Part shown: positions 11,157 through 21,669 of the stretch, in pieces
Layout of the letters: each line of letters starts with the position of its first letter
How positions within the stretch are numbered: the stretch's first letter is position 1
Origin: Orbilia blumenaviensis
Taxonomy: Eukaryota; Ascomycota; Orbiliomycetes; Orbiliales; Orbiliaceae
NCBI GenBank assembly: GCA_036872755.1
Contig: JAVHNS010000017.1
Coordinates: 806,001-870,000, forward strand
Direction: 5' to 3'
Length of the DNA stretch: 64,000 bases
Program-made: the position numbers and the translations under genes
Notes under the pieces: model-generated
What the model was told of the DNA's origin: nothing
Seen by the model: only the letters and a program-made list of their open reading frames with translations
Databases searched by the model: none

Positions 11157-14100
11157 ATGTATTCTAATGCAATGCTGCGCATTGGGTTGAAATGGCGTCC
11201 TCAAGTCTATTCTAGATTCCGGTCGGTGTCGCATAGTTGTATTTCGGCACTGCATACCGGTCCGATGAGGGGCGCTTCTCCCCAGGAGGCTGAAGCACGA
11301 CTTGGTCGCGTGCTACGTGTAGGGAAGGAGTTCCTGAGGCAAATTAAGAGCCCACTACAAAATATGCAAAACAGCGGGTTGCTTGACTTCCAGGGCGAGA
11401 CCATCCTGAAACGGGTGGTGCAAACAGAACAAGCTGATTTCTCGGCTACGGCAGTTTTAGCCTTTGTAGGAGATAGTGGTGTCGGTATGTCTATTTCAAA
11501 CTAATGTGCCGATATCATTGGGCCCTCTCTGAGGTTTGTCTTTTTTTATTAGGAAAATCAAAACTGCTGACTGCTGTCTTGGGGGAACCTAATATACTAC
11601 CGACAGTAAGATTGCTCTTCTACCTCCGCAGGCGTGATCAAACTGATGAAATAGTCCGGTCTTCATGCTTGCACTTCTTTTCCAATTGAAATACGGCAGA
11701 AAGAAAATAGTCAAGCAAGGTATCGTGTTGAGACGGAATTCTTAAAACAGAGCGAGCTGGAATCGGAGATGAATGCCATTGTTCATGATGTGGGTGGGGT
11801 TGATCAAGACCTTTCTCTTAACCAAGCGTCCGCTACAGAACCCGAGAAGGTTGCCTTAGCCAAAATTAAAGCTCTCTTTCCTGATATCTCTAGTTCTACG
11901 GACGTATTGCCTAGGGTCGAGGAGCTCTTCAAGTCTAATCACGACCTCATAGCTGGCACACATATCCTCGAGACAGATTCTAGAGCGGATGTTGTGGAGT
12001 ATATGGGATCCTTAGTGCCGTTTACTGTTAGTGAGGAACCAAAACTTTGGCCACTTGTTAAAGTTGTTAAGTAAGCTGCTTGAGATCGTATAGTTCTTCT
12101 CTTTATTGCGGGCTGACTTGAAGACTCTACGTTGATTCCGAGCACCTTAAAACTGGCGCAATACTTGTAGATCTTCCTGGGTTTAGAGATTCTAACGCAG
12201 CACGTACGGCTGTTACCAGACAGTATATGACCCGGGCAAATGAAATCGTCGTTGTTGCTAGGCTCACAAGAGCTGCTACTGATCAAACAACTGGGGAGTT
12301 ATCTCGAGAGGGCTATATGAAGCGCCTAAAACATGATGGAAGGAAACATTTGACCATTGTTTGCACCTGCAGTGATGTAAGACACATATTCTTGTTAACA
12401 CTAGGAATGTATCTTCTAACCTATTTAGCAATTTGAACCCAGTGATGCGGCAGAAGACTTCAAAGGCGATAAGCAGTTTCTTGAGAAATACCATTCACTA
12501 AACAACGAAATAGAATCTCGGCATGCGGACCTGGACTCTCTCTCTAAAGCGTAAGGAGTACTATCTCCGCGATCAACGGAAAAGCTAATAATATCGCGTA
12601 ATATTGTAGGCCGAAGAAGTTGGATCTTATGCGACAGGAGATCTTGTCGCTTGAGACTCAGTGAGTATTACATGAAGTCCACGAAAGCGCTTTGCTAACT
12701 TCTCGAAGGCTTCAACAGTTATGTAGTGATGCGCGAGACAAATACGCCACCGAGTCGATTATCAACACCTATAGAAAGCTCTTGGGCGAGGATACCTCGA
12801 TTACTTGTTTTGTTACATCTTCGCATCATTATCTAAAGCACCTCAATCCCCGCAAGGCTCTGGGTATAATGAGTATGGAGCAGACTCAGATACCAATGCT
12901 ACAGAACTACTGCGCTTCGGCACCGTTAGAGCAAAAGTTAGCGTTGGCACGCCAATTTGACGAGAACCTTGGTGATATTCGAGGTTCAGCAAGGGTATTC
13001 GCGGGCAACGCCTCGGCGGGCGTGAACGAAGTCGCCAGGAGGAGAGCAAAGCACGAAATGGATCAAGCATTTAGGCGGCTATCTGCTGTGGGTGTTTTTA
13101 TTTCTAAAAACCCAACTCAAAATTTCTTTCTGTCTAACAGTATACGAAACAGGAGCTCAACAATGAAGCACTAGTATTAGCCACAAACATGCAGAATAAT
13201 GTTGGAATCTTTTTGGATAGTCTTTGTTAGTATCCTAGGGTGGCCTAGTCACGTTTGTATTAGGTTCTGATATTTCTCAGCCGGCGCAATAGCAAGGGGC
13301 GAAAAAAACTGCTTAGATCTTCACGGGAAGCTTATAAAGGTAAGCTAGATTGTCCCACGTGCATAACTCGTGAAACTCGCTTACAACCTCCGCTTAGGCG
13401 AATAGATTTCGTAAGTAGAAATATCTGGTTGATGGCGCCGCAATCATACTAACGAACTAAGCGGCCGTTAAATCTGCATACCTTCATCACGGGGAGTCGA
13501 CAACTGGCAAACTGAAAAATATCAATGAGCAGTTTTTGTCCCCTCTCGGCGGTGAAGTCGAAATCTTATGGGGGGCCTTTATAACTGAGACGGAGAAGTA
13601 CCTGAAGGATTGGAATGATAGAGTTTTGCATGCTCTAACTCAGTTCGAAATATCGTGGCAAGGTAAGTTTTCATTTCAATAGTAGTTATAAGGAATGATA
13701 TTAATCCGCTACAAAGATTGTATCGACAAAAATTTCGAGAGTAGTCCCAAAGGTCGATCGACATCAGTTCAGGTGCTCGAAGAGTTTTTGATGCCACGAC
13801 TGGAGAGAGCGCAGGCGCTGGCCACCGACTTCTGCCAGAAACTAGTGGAAGATCAAAGGTATAAAATCCTAGTTGGTAGTTTAGTGACCGCAGTTTCTAA
13901 TATACCATAGGCCCGCACGCCGATTATTTCTTTTTCCTGATCGTTTGAAGGAGCTACTAGGGCCGGGATATGACCGCGCTACTGAGGAAAAAGGTATATT
14001 CCTGGTGCCCGAGCCCCAATCTGTCAACTTAGGCTAAGGGATTTAGGCACTGGTGCATTTGAGAGAATGGTTAATGTTTTCGAAAAATACGTTCGTGAAG

Positions 14101-14348
14101 CACACGTATTCGGCTCACTTGGGCAGGACATCGAGAAAGAAGTTGTTGGTATTCAGGAACGATCCAGAAAGCTGTGCGAGGAGTGGGGCAGGACACTCGC
14201 CGAAGGCATCCAGGGCAATATTCATGGTTGGCTGAAAAATACTGAAGATATTGGGAAAGAGGAGGCAGGACACCGAGCGGAAATACTTCGCATTGTGGAA
14301 AAGTACAAAACGCAGCTTGACACAATTGGACAAAGTATATATATATAA
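11157..14348 (+). CDS. SLIP-GC/dynamin-like large GTPase, 14 exons
   Basis: Fourteen phase-consistent exons (11157-11484, 11553-11605, 11655-12070, 12124-12376, 12429-12550, 12610-12660, 12709-13087, 13141-13225, 13281-13339, 13398-13410, 13462-13662, 13717-13858, 13911-13993, 14047-14348) give 828 residues. The P-loop GDSGVGKS (105-112) is created across the first splice; a G2-type stretch LPTSG...ACTS follows and the G3 motif DLPG is at 282-285. The G4 position reads CSD rather than N/TKxD. The C-terminal half is helical, with several charged coiled-coil-like stretches. This order resembles nuclear GTPase SLIP-GC and related dynamin-like fungal proteins. The first ~35 residues (MLRIGLKWRPQVYSRFRS...) are Arg-rich without acidic residues, like a mitochondrial presequence. 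One exon is only 13 nt. GTPase function is well supported; partners and location are inferred. Confidence 0.83.
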
Positions 14349-14681
14349 TCTGCCTATTATCTTAAAATGGAGATGTATGGCCAGAACTGAAGAAGTTCTG
14401 TTTTAGTCTCTATAAGGATCTGGGTCACTACTGGCAGCCATCAGGGATAACTATTATACTTCATGTCGCATGGTTAACGTTTCAATTTGACGGAATATAT
14501 CGGGAAAGATACTTTGATGCAGAATTGAATAAGTATGTTAATATTGGTTTCCAATGAAATAGGCTAATTAAAGATTTCTAAAATGTCGTAGTTCTGCTCC
14601 GGCGGTTATGGCTGGTTAGCAGCATTTCTACGCTAATTGAGTGGCGTTGCACATTGCCTCAGTTCGTGGCTGATTCCATTT

Positions 14682-14716
14682 GAAGGAAGGAAGGAAGGAA
14701 GGAAGGAAGGAAGGAA
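14682..14716. repeat. (GAAG)n microsatellite
   Basis: About nine perfect tetranucleotide units, in noncoding DNA some 330 bp past the GTPase stop codon. Confidence 0.95.
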
Positions 14717-15681
14717 GACAACACAAATCTCGTGTGATATTTTTGGCAATGTTGTGTCCCGCTGTGCATCGAGGCTGTCCCCTTGTACCGGATGGTATGG
14801 GCAAGTCCTGTGCCAGAACAATGAAGTTTTTGCATACCGTTTAATATAATTATGTGAGAGTATTATGATAGTAATGTTAGTGTTGTACCGACGATGGTAA
14901 TACTATTAACATGTTGGAATCTTGATTTGAACGACAATACAACACTGATACCAGATCAATCCCCAGAACATTTCTGCCACAGTAGTTAGGTATGATCTTA
15001 TCGCCCGTCCTTCCTGCTAATAGAATTCAGTAAACGGCTGTCGGTATCAATGTATTTTTCCGGAATGCAAGAATCAGCTTGGGAGGTACTCATACAGGTA
15101 TAGTGGTGCAGTTGGTAAAATGTGATTTATGGTACCAATAAACTTAGCCGGGTTTCGGAGGGTAGAAGCGGGGAGGCCTTATTCGTGGATTGAGTCATTC
15201 CCTTCAAAAAAATCTCGAGGAAACTTCCTTTTTGAGAAGTCTAGCGTTATCTTGCATATGCCCTAGTCTCGGTCCCAGCATATGCCCTATAGTTAGAGAA
15301 AGCGGGGGAATTATCCAAGCAATGGATTCGATTGTTGATTGGTGCCAAGAATATAGAATATCCCGAGCGCGGGCTGCATACAACAACTGACTGCAAATGC
15401 ACAAAGCTGCTGCAGATGCATCCAAGTATTTCGCAGTCGCAACACAGGATGGACTCAAGCTAACCAACCAATACTAGTCGTCATGATCACCAGATCACCC
15501 CTAACAGAAAGATAGAGCCGATAGATAGAGTCTCTCTTTTTTATCTCTATTCATATCCCTATTCATCTACTATCATTAAATAACATTATGGTGCGCACAA
15601 TGCAACTCCCTTGACAGTGAAAGTTTTCTTGCGCTTATCCTAACTTTGTGGGAATACTTCCCCCGCACTCCGACATCTATA

Positions 15682-15682
15682 C

Positions 15683-15732
<50 letters not shown>
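15682..15732. repeat. Homopolymer junction: 22 C followed by 29 A
   Basis: A pure C run (15682-15703) abuts a pure A run (15704-15732), followed by GGGAGGGC. No target duplication is visible around it, so I do not call it a retro-element tail. Confidence 0.95.
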
Positions 15733-15735
<3 letters not shown>

Positions 15736-16765
15736 AGGGCTGATAGCCCAAGTATATCAGTACTAGTAATCTACGAAGGGACGTAAACATTCGGCCCGTC
15801 CTATTTTTGCTAGGCTCGGTCCGTTGTGCATGTCTCCACTAGCCGTAGCTCGCAACCTATATCGAATCAGAGCGATGGCACATGTTCCTCGTTTTTGAGG
15901 GATTATGCATGATTGGTCTACTCGCGCTCATGATGCATGTTAAAGGCCTTAAAATTCCATGCTTTAGTGAACAACGAGAATTCTGCAAGAACAATGGAGA
16001 TATTTAGCCGTCCCGATTGCGATACTAACCACTTGCAGTGCAGCCACACCTGCACGCTAGCAAGTCCTCACTGCTAAAGCGTCGTTTCAGCTAACAGAAC
16101 CGAAATCGGGTTTTCCGTTCTGTATGTTCTATGCGAAATTTATTGCTGTAACTCCTATCTCAGGAATGCTTGTTACTCAAGTCCTAACGAGCGAAAAATC
16201 CATTGTTCGTATTGCTAACATGCCTGGTTGGTCAACCATATAAATATTTACCGAAATATAACGTAGCTAGTCAACAGGAGATCGAGCACTCCAATTATCC
16301 CAATGTAGAAATATAAACATCAGTCACTAATTCGCGGCTGGCCTATGCGGATTACAGGTTTAGTTGTTGGGAACTTAGACATGTCGACATGAAGTATACT
16401 AGCTTGTTTAACTTATGGAGGCTACTTAATATTTTAGAAAGTGCACATCGTAGTCCTACCTCTCAAAGCATGTTAGCGCTATGTACATGTACTGAATCGC
16501 ACACGCATGGCTATCAGCTGCGCATTCCAATCACAGCCTCAAAATCTTTTTGTGAGTTCAGCGAAGCGGTAGCCTGTATATGCATGGTCTTTTAAGCTAA
16601 CCTATATCAAGAGATTTTGACTTCCGATAACTTTATTCAAGTGTCGCATTCGGAATTACCACGTACAGCTGAGAGAGGGGTACCAATTGGTGCAGTTAGA
16701 AAACTCTGTCTATGAAGGTTGCGCCGATAACCGGCAGTCATTTTGACAAAATGCCATTCGAAAAC

Positions 16766-16773
16766 TATATAAA
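16766..16773 (+). promoter_or_regulatory. TATA box of the tyrosinase gene
   Basis: TATATAAA about 125 bp ahead of the tyrosinase start codon, the only canonical TATA element near that start. Confidence 0.6.
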
Positions 16774-16898
16774 CATCACTCGAGACCACGAAATCCAAAC
16801 CATATTTCATATCAATTGGACTACCAGACCGAAATATAATATCTAAATTCTCACTGCACAATTACTACGCCTGTCTAGATTTATTTATATATCACATA

Positions 16899-19537
16899 AT
16901 GTCTTCCCAAGATTCGCCTTTGTGGATGGGGCCAAATGATGGACCTTACCCCATCACTGGTATCACAAAGTATCTTGTTGATGGCGAAGAAATCCCGATG
17001 CGAAGGGAGGTTGATGAGTGGTATGCGTCTGAAGAAGGGAAAGATGAGCTCCAGGTCTACATCTTCTTGCGCGCCATGCAAAACTTCCAAAAAGAGCCCG
17101 AAGACAATATGCTGTCATACTTCCAGATTGCTGGTAAGGCCTATAGGTTCAGGCTCAGGCTTAGATATTGAAATTTTTAGAATATTGGATATGGCTAACG
17201 AGTAAATTAGGAATCCATGGCCTTCCTTGGACCCCATGGTTGGATGGGTCGGAGGCCCCAAAGAACCCCAAGCAAAAGAAGAACTACTGTACCCATAACA
17301 CCATCTTGTTTCCTACCTGGCATCGCCCGTATCTGTTGTGCTTTGAGGTATACATTCGCACAACCTGGAAGTTATTCATAATCCTTGCTAATAATATCTC
17401 TGAATTAGCAACTTGTTTTTGCCCACATGGAGAATGTTATCAAGGTTGGACAGCAGAATGGAGAATGGGACGCTGAAAAGACTGAAATGCTGCTTGATGC
17501 CATTAAAACATGGCGATTGCCATTTTGGGACCAAGGCCTTCTTAGGAAGGACCCAGGGGATGCGGAAAGAAAGTATCATTTCCCCAAAATTTGCGCCGAT
17601 GAGTTTATTAAGATCCCTGGATTGCTCCCGCCGTCCGGATCCCTCCCACAGATTGGGAGTGGAGCATCCCCAGAGGGTCAAGACCGTCTTCGTAACCCAA
17701 TGTACAAGTTCACATTCCCATCCGGCAAGAATATGTCTGAACTTAACTGCGACTATCGAGGAGAAAATCAGGATGATGGAACGCCAGTTGAGGTAAGTTG
17801 TATTTTGTGTGTTGATTTGATAGACGACTACGGTGATTGACATTAATGGCTAACTGAAAATAGTTTGGCCCTACTAAAGGTACTAGTAGGTGGGCAAGCT
17901 CTGTGACTGGGGAAACTTGGGTCCAGGGACAAAATAATTATCAGAATGTCGTCGGGGACTTAGAAAAGCACGATTGGTACGAAAATTATGGAGACGACGG
18001 GCCATTACCGGTGGAACGGCAATATCAGAAGACGCTTGCCGAAACAATGTCTCGATTAATCCTTCCAGGGTATCTCGACGAATATGAGACTTATTCAAGT
18101 GCTCAATTCCTGGATCAGAGCAAGCCGATCGAAAATCTATCAATCGAGGATGTGTGAGTTTTCCGAAGGGTCCATGTGCAAGTTGCAAGTGATTTTTCTT
18201 CTTCAGCTAATCCGGGGGTTCAAGGCACAACAATATGCACGGGTGGATTGGCGGCAACGGCCACATGTCCAATGTCCCTACATCAGCCTTTGATCCTATC
18301 TTTTGGCTGCACCACGCGTAAGTAATCGTGTTGTGTCCACTATACACTAGCTCGTACTGATTTTCATCCAAGCAACTACGATCGTTTGTTAGCTCTCTGG
18401 CAACAAACTCACCCTAAACAGTGGATCAAGTCGACGTACAACGGTGACAAGAAGTATGAATATGTGGCTGGGAACTGGAGTATCCCCATGCACACAGTGG
18501 TCGATGGCACAACGCCTTTGATGCCATTTTTTCGTCTGGTGGAGGGGAGACATGTCGCTTTTAACTCATTTGATGTCGAAGACTTCGCCCAGTACGGATA
18601 CACATACCCACTTATCGACAGACAATGGCAGGTTCCGTATGATGAGAATAAGCGTGAGGAGGACATTAAAAAAATTACAAAGGCTGTTAACAACGCATAC
18701 GGAACCGTTCGTCAAACAATCATTAAGCATGCGGAACGCGCTGGGCCAGAACGTGGTCGAGCAATTCGGGGGCTGACGGATATTGACCAAAATTTGGAGG
18801 GAAATATCGCTGGCAATGTTTCCGACTATGTAGTAAACGTCGTTTTTGACAGGTAGGTCTAGGTATAGTGGTATCTGATATGAAGGCCCTACCGCTAACA
18901 GTGTTTATAGGTATGCTAATCGTGGAAGTGGGTATATCGTCCATATCCTATTGGGGCAATCGAGTGAACGTAATGGGAAGATAAATCTCCAGGGGAGTAC
19001 CATTCCTGCTGGTACAGTCATTGCTTTAGGTAATGGACTACAACCAACCGTAGAGGGAGAAGGGGGTTGTGAGAACTGTGCCAAGCAGAAGGCCGGAAAG
19101 ATTCTTAGTGCTGGGCAAGTCTTGTTAAGCAAGTCTATCTTGGACAATATTGTGAGCGACGACGACAACTACCCTGAGATTGACCGACTCAATAAAGTTG
19201 AAGAGATTAAGGACTACCTGACGGAAAATTTACATTGGAAAGTGACTGACGTAAGTTTTTGGACACTATATTGAGATTTTGGAGGAAGCCTTGGGAGAAA
19301 GAAAGTTCCAAAGTGCTAACAGATTTCTAATATAATTAGTTCACTGGGAGGATTCTTGATACAAGTGGTGAAGATTTTAAAGATCTGAGGATATCCGTGG
19401 CCATTGGCACGATGACCTTTTACGAAGAGAAAACTCGCCACCCGACTTTTGCCAACTATGATGTTTTCACAAACATTACGGAGCATAAGCCAGCTGGGCT
19501 TAGGGCAGTTGAAGCTGCATCGTATTATTCTGTTTAG
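16899..19537 (+). CDS. Tyrosinase (polyphenol oxidase), type-3 copper enzyme with C-terminal lid domain
   Basis: Oxidises monophenols and o-diphenols to quinones, as in melanin formation. Eight exons (16899-17133, 17211-17347, 17409-17792, 17864-18153, 18225-18317, 18373-18852, 18911-19250, 19340-19537) join in phase to 718 residues. CuA ligands: His81 in GIHGLP, His107 in YCTH (with Cys105 placed for the usual Cys-His thioether) and His116 in PTWHRPY. CuB ligands: His350 and His354 in HNNMHGW, and His379 in FWLHHANYD. All six are present, so the enzyme should be active. The last ~190 residues resemble the fungal tyrosinase C-terminal lid that shields the active site until cleaved, and contain a CENC pair. 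There is no N-terminal signal peptide, as in most fungal tyrosinases. A TATA box lies about 125 bp upstream and AATAAA at 19606-19611. No melanin pathway partners are nearby. Confidence 0.95.
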
Positions 19538-20364
19538 ATTGTACGATATCAGTACAGGCAGTCCCCGGGACCCGTGCATATAACAGTCCTGCAAGTTGGT
19601 ACATAAATAAAGGCCTGTAAGTTAATATCATGGGGTATGCGATCGGAGTATGGTGCCCCGAGGAAGCCAATAATCTTCAGATAGTTCTCAGAGGGTGGCA
19701 CATTTAAAATCGTTGGTGATGAAATATCAAATATTTCTAACCTCGGCGTTTATAAGAGTTGTATATAATGATCAATTGTTTTGCGTTCAAGGTCTGTTTC
19801 AACAGAGGCGAACAATAAAACAGCTTCGGTCTCGAAGAAGATAATTCACAAAGAATTGAATCACTCAAATAATCGATTCGATAGTTCGTCTTTCAAAATC
19901 CAGGAGTCCGGACAGCGCTCAAGTTGCTTGTATCAAAGTCACAGTTGTGTGATATTTCCGGCTGTCGGTTTCTGTGATGAAATTCCGATTTTCAAGAAGT
20001 ATACTTTCTAAGTAGTTCGAGCCGACTTAAAGTCAAAGGCCTATATATACCTAAAGACGAGACAGTCTACTGATGCCATATACCTAAAGACGAGACAGTC
20101 TACTGATGCCATATACCACCCTCTAGAACAAGTTACCCGCTCCAAATATTCGTGGAACAGTTTTTGTGTATTGGATGTCATTTGCGCTTGGAATAGTGCA
20201 TATGGTGTGTACGTTATAAGGTATGTATTAAGATATTATGCGGCTACGATACATTCTGGTAAAATACAATTGTGTGATACAGTCCGTTTCTGATATGCCG
20301 ATCGTGTTTGTGGGGCTCAGTGAGCGGGACCCGAGTTCTGCAGCATCGGCGGTTTGTTTATAGC
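19538..20364. other. Convergent intergenic region
   Basis: Lies between the 3' ends of the tyrosinase gene and the leftward Gly/Asn-repeat gene. It contains the tyrosinase AATAAA signal and a 33-bp tandem duplication. No gene seen. Confidence 0.6.
20045..20110. repeat. 33-bp perfect tandem duplication
   Basis: Two identical 33-bp copies (20045-20077 and 20078-20110), followed by the first seven bases of a third. Each contains the imperfect palindrome GACGAGACAGTC. Noncoding. Confidence 0.95.
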
Positions 20365-21462
20365 CTAGAAAATGTTTGGAAAGGCTGGGGAGACCGGATT
20401 TTCTGGAGAGATTTGAACGAATGCATCCGGGTTGGTTTCGCTCAATTGGCGGCATCGAAGATAAGTGACAGTGGTCTTGAACTCTCCAGGTTGCACGCCC
20501 TCGAAAGTTCCTCTGCGAATGAATCCTGTGACCTGCCTAGACAGTTCAACTCTTTCCTGGGCTTGCAGGAAGTCAGCACGGCTCACGCCTTGAAGTTGGC
20601 CGGCATTCCCAAAATTGGCTATTTCGTCCCAAGCCGTAAACAGCTCCTATAGTTTGTACATTAGTTATGTTGAAATTTTCAATTAGGCGCCACAAGCTAG
20701 AGATGCCGTACCTGAATAGACTGAGCTGGGACCAAGACCCAGAAGTCGGCGAACCGGGCTGCCTCATTCAAAGCGAAGTCACAAGCCTTTTCGCTTAAGA
20801 TGTCAAATGCTTTGCGGAAGAGCATGAATCCGTTGTGACCGCCAGCAATGCCGCCAAGGGCAAGTGTGAGTGGGCTCAAGAGCTATAACTGAATTTAGCA
20901 CACGCTCTAGAATCATTTATACTGAATTGGAGATTTTAGACCGAGAGGTTTAACTTACTCCACCGCCACCGCCACCAAGAAGGCCACCGAGGGGATTGCT
21001 ACCACCTGGAACGATTCCGCCAACACCGCCTCCGTTTCCGCCGTTGCCGCCATTATTGCCTCCATTATTCCCACCATTGTTCCCGCCGTTGTTACCTCCA
21101 TTGTTTCCTCCATTGTTTCCTCCATTGTTGCCGCCATTATTGCCTCCGTTGTTGCCTCCGTTATTGCCTCCATTGTTGCCGCCGTTATTGCCGCCATTAT
21201 TGCCGCCATTTCCTCCATTGTTCCCACCGTTATTCCCACCGTTGTTCCCACCGTTGTTCCCTCCATTTCCGCCGTTTCCACCCATCGGGTTTTTGGCGTA
21301 GCCATAATTCCCAGTGGCGGCAGTGGTGGTAGGAAGCGGTGGGAAGTAGGCGGTGGTGGTTGGAACTGGAGGAGCAGAAGTTGAGGCTGGGCCGTAGGGA
21401 GCAGGTACAGCGGCAGCGAAGGAAGCGGTAACGGCAATGGTGGCAATGGCGGAGACCTTCAT
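20365..21462 (-). CDS. Secreted protein with GGN repeats and a conserved-looking C-terminal domain
   Basis: Three exons (20959-21462, 20712-20882, 20365-20646) join in phase 0 to 318 residues. The N-terminus MKVSAIATIAVTASFAAA is a clear signal peptide, followed by a Pro/Thr-rich stretch. Residues about 61-145 are an array of GGN and GGNN units, ending in a Gly-rich tail at the first splice. The two downstream exons encode a non-repetitive domain of about 150 residues (HNGFMLFRKAFDIL..., then ELFTAWDEIANFGN...) with no family I can name. GGN repeats are flexible and hydrophilic and are found in adhesive or wall-associated proteins, so a surface or matrix role is a guess. It is convergent with the tyrosinase gene. 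A TATA box lies about 200 bp upstream. The Pro-rich frame on the opposite strand is a shadow. Confidence 0.82.
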
Positions 21463-21660
21463 TTTGAGATTAAAATTAAAATGAGAGATTGTTGCTTTGG
21501 TTGCAAGTATAAATGAGCGTTGATAAAAGCGAGTGTAGTAAAAAGCGCTATATGAAAGAGCGTGTGAATTGAGGAAAGAAAGTAGAGGCTATCGAGATGA
21601 GTATACCAGAGGACTGATGATGAAAAAAAAAGAACTGTATTTGGGGGCAGAAAGACGCCT

Positions 21661-21669
21661 TTTATAAAC
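21661..21669 (-). promoter_or_regulatory. TATA box of the GGN-repeat gene
   Basis: On the minus strand the sequence reads GTTTATAAAAGG, about 200 bp ahead of the start codon at 21462. Confidence 0.55.

Larger units (their letters stand above)
14349..16765. other. Spacer with microsatellites
   Basis: About 2.4 kb with no supported gene. It holds a GAAG tetranucleotide array and a C22-A29 homopolymer junction, listed separately. Frames at 15190-15467 show no domain, signal peptide or splice-compatible partner. Confidence 0.5.

Noticed and set aside
15095..15175. Possible tRNA: TGGTGCAGTTGG resembles a D-arm/A box
   Set aside because: The downstream T-arm is degenerate (GGGTTTCGGAG) and no acceptor stem pairs.
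20996..21301. Proline-rich frame opposite the GGN repeats
   Set aside because: It is the mirror of the GGN codons; it has no signal peptide and ends where the repeat ends.
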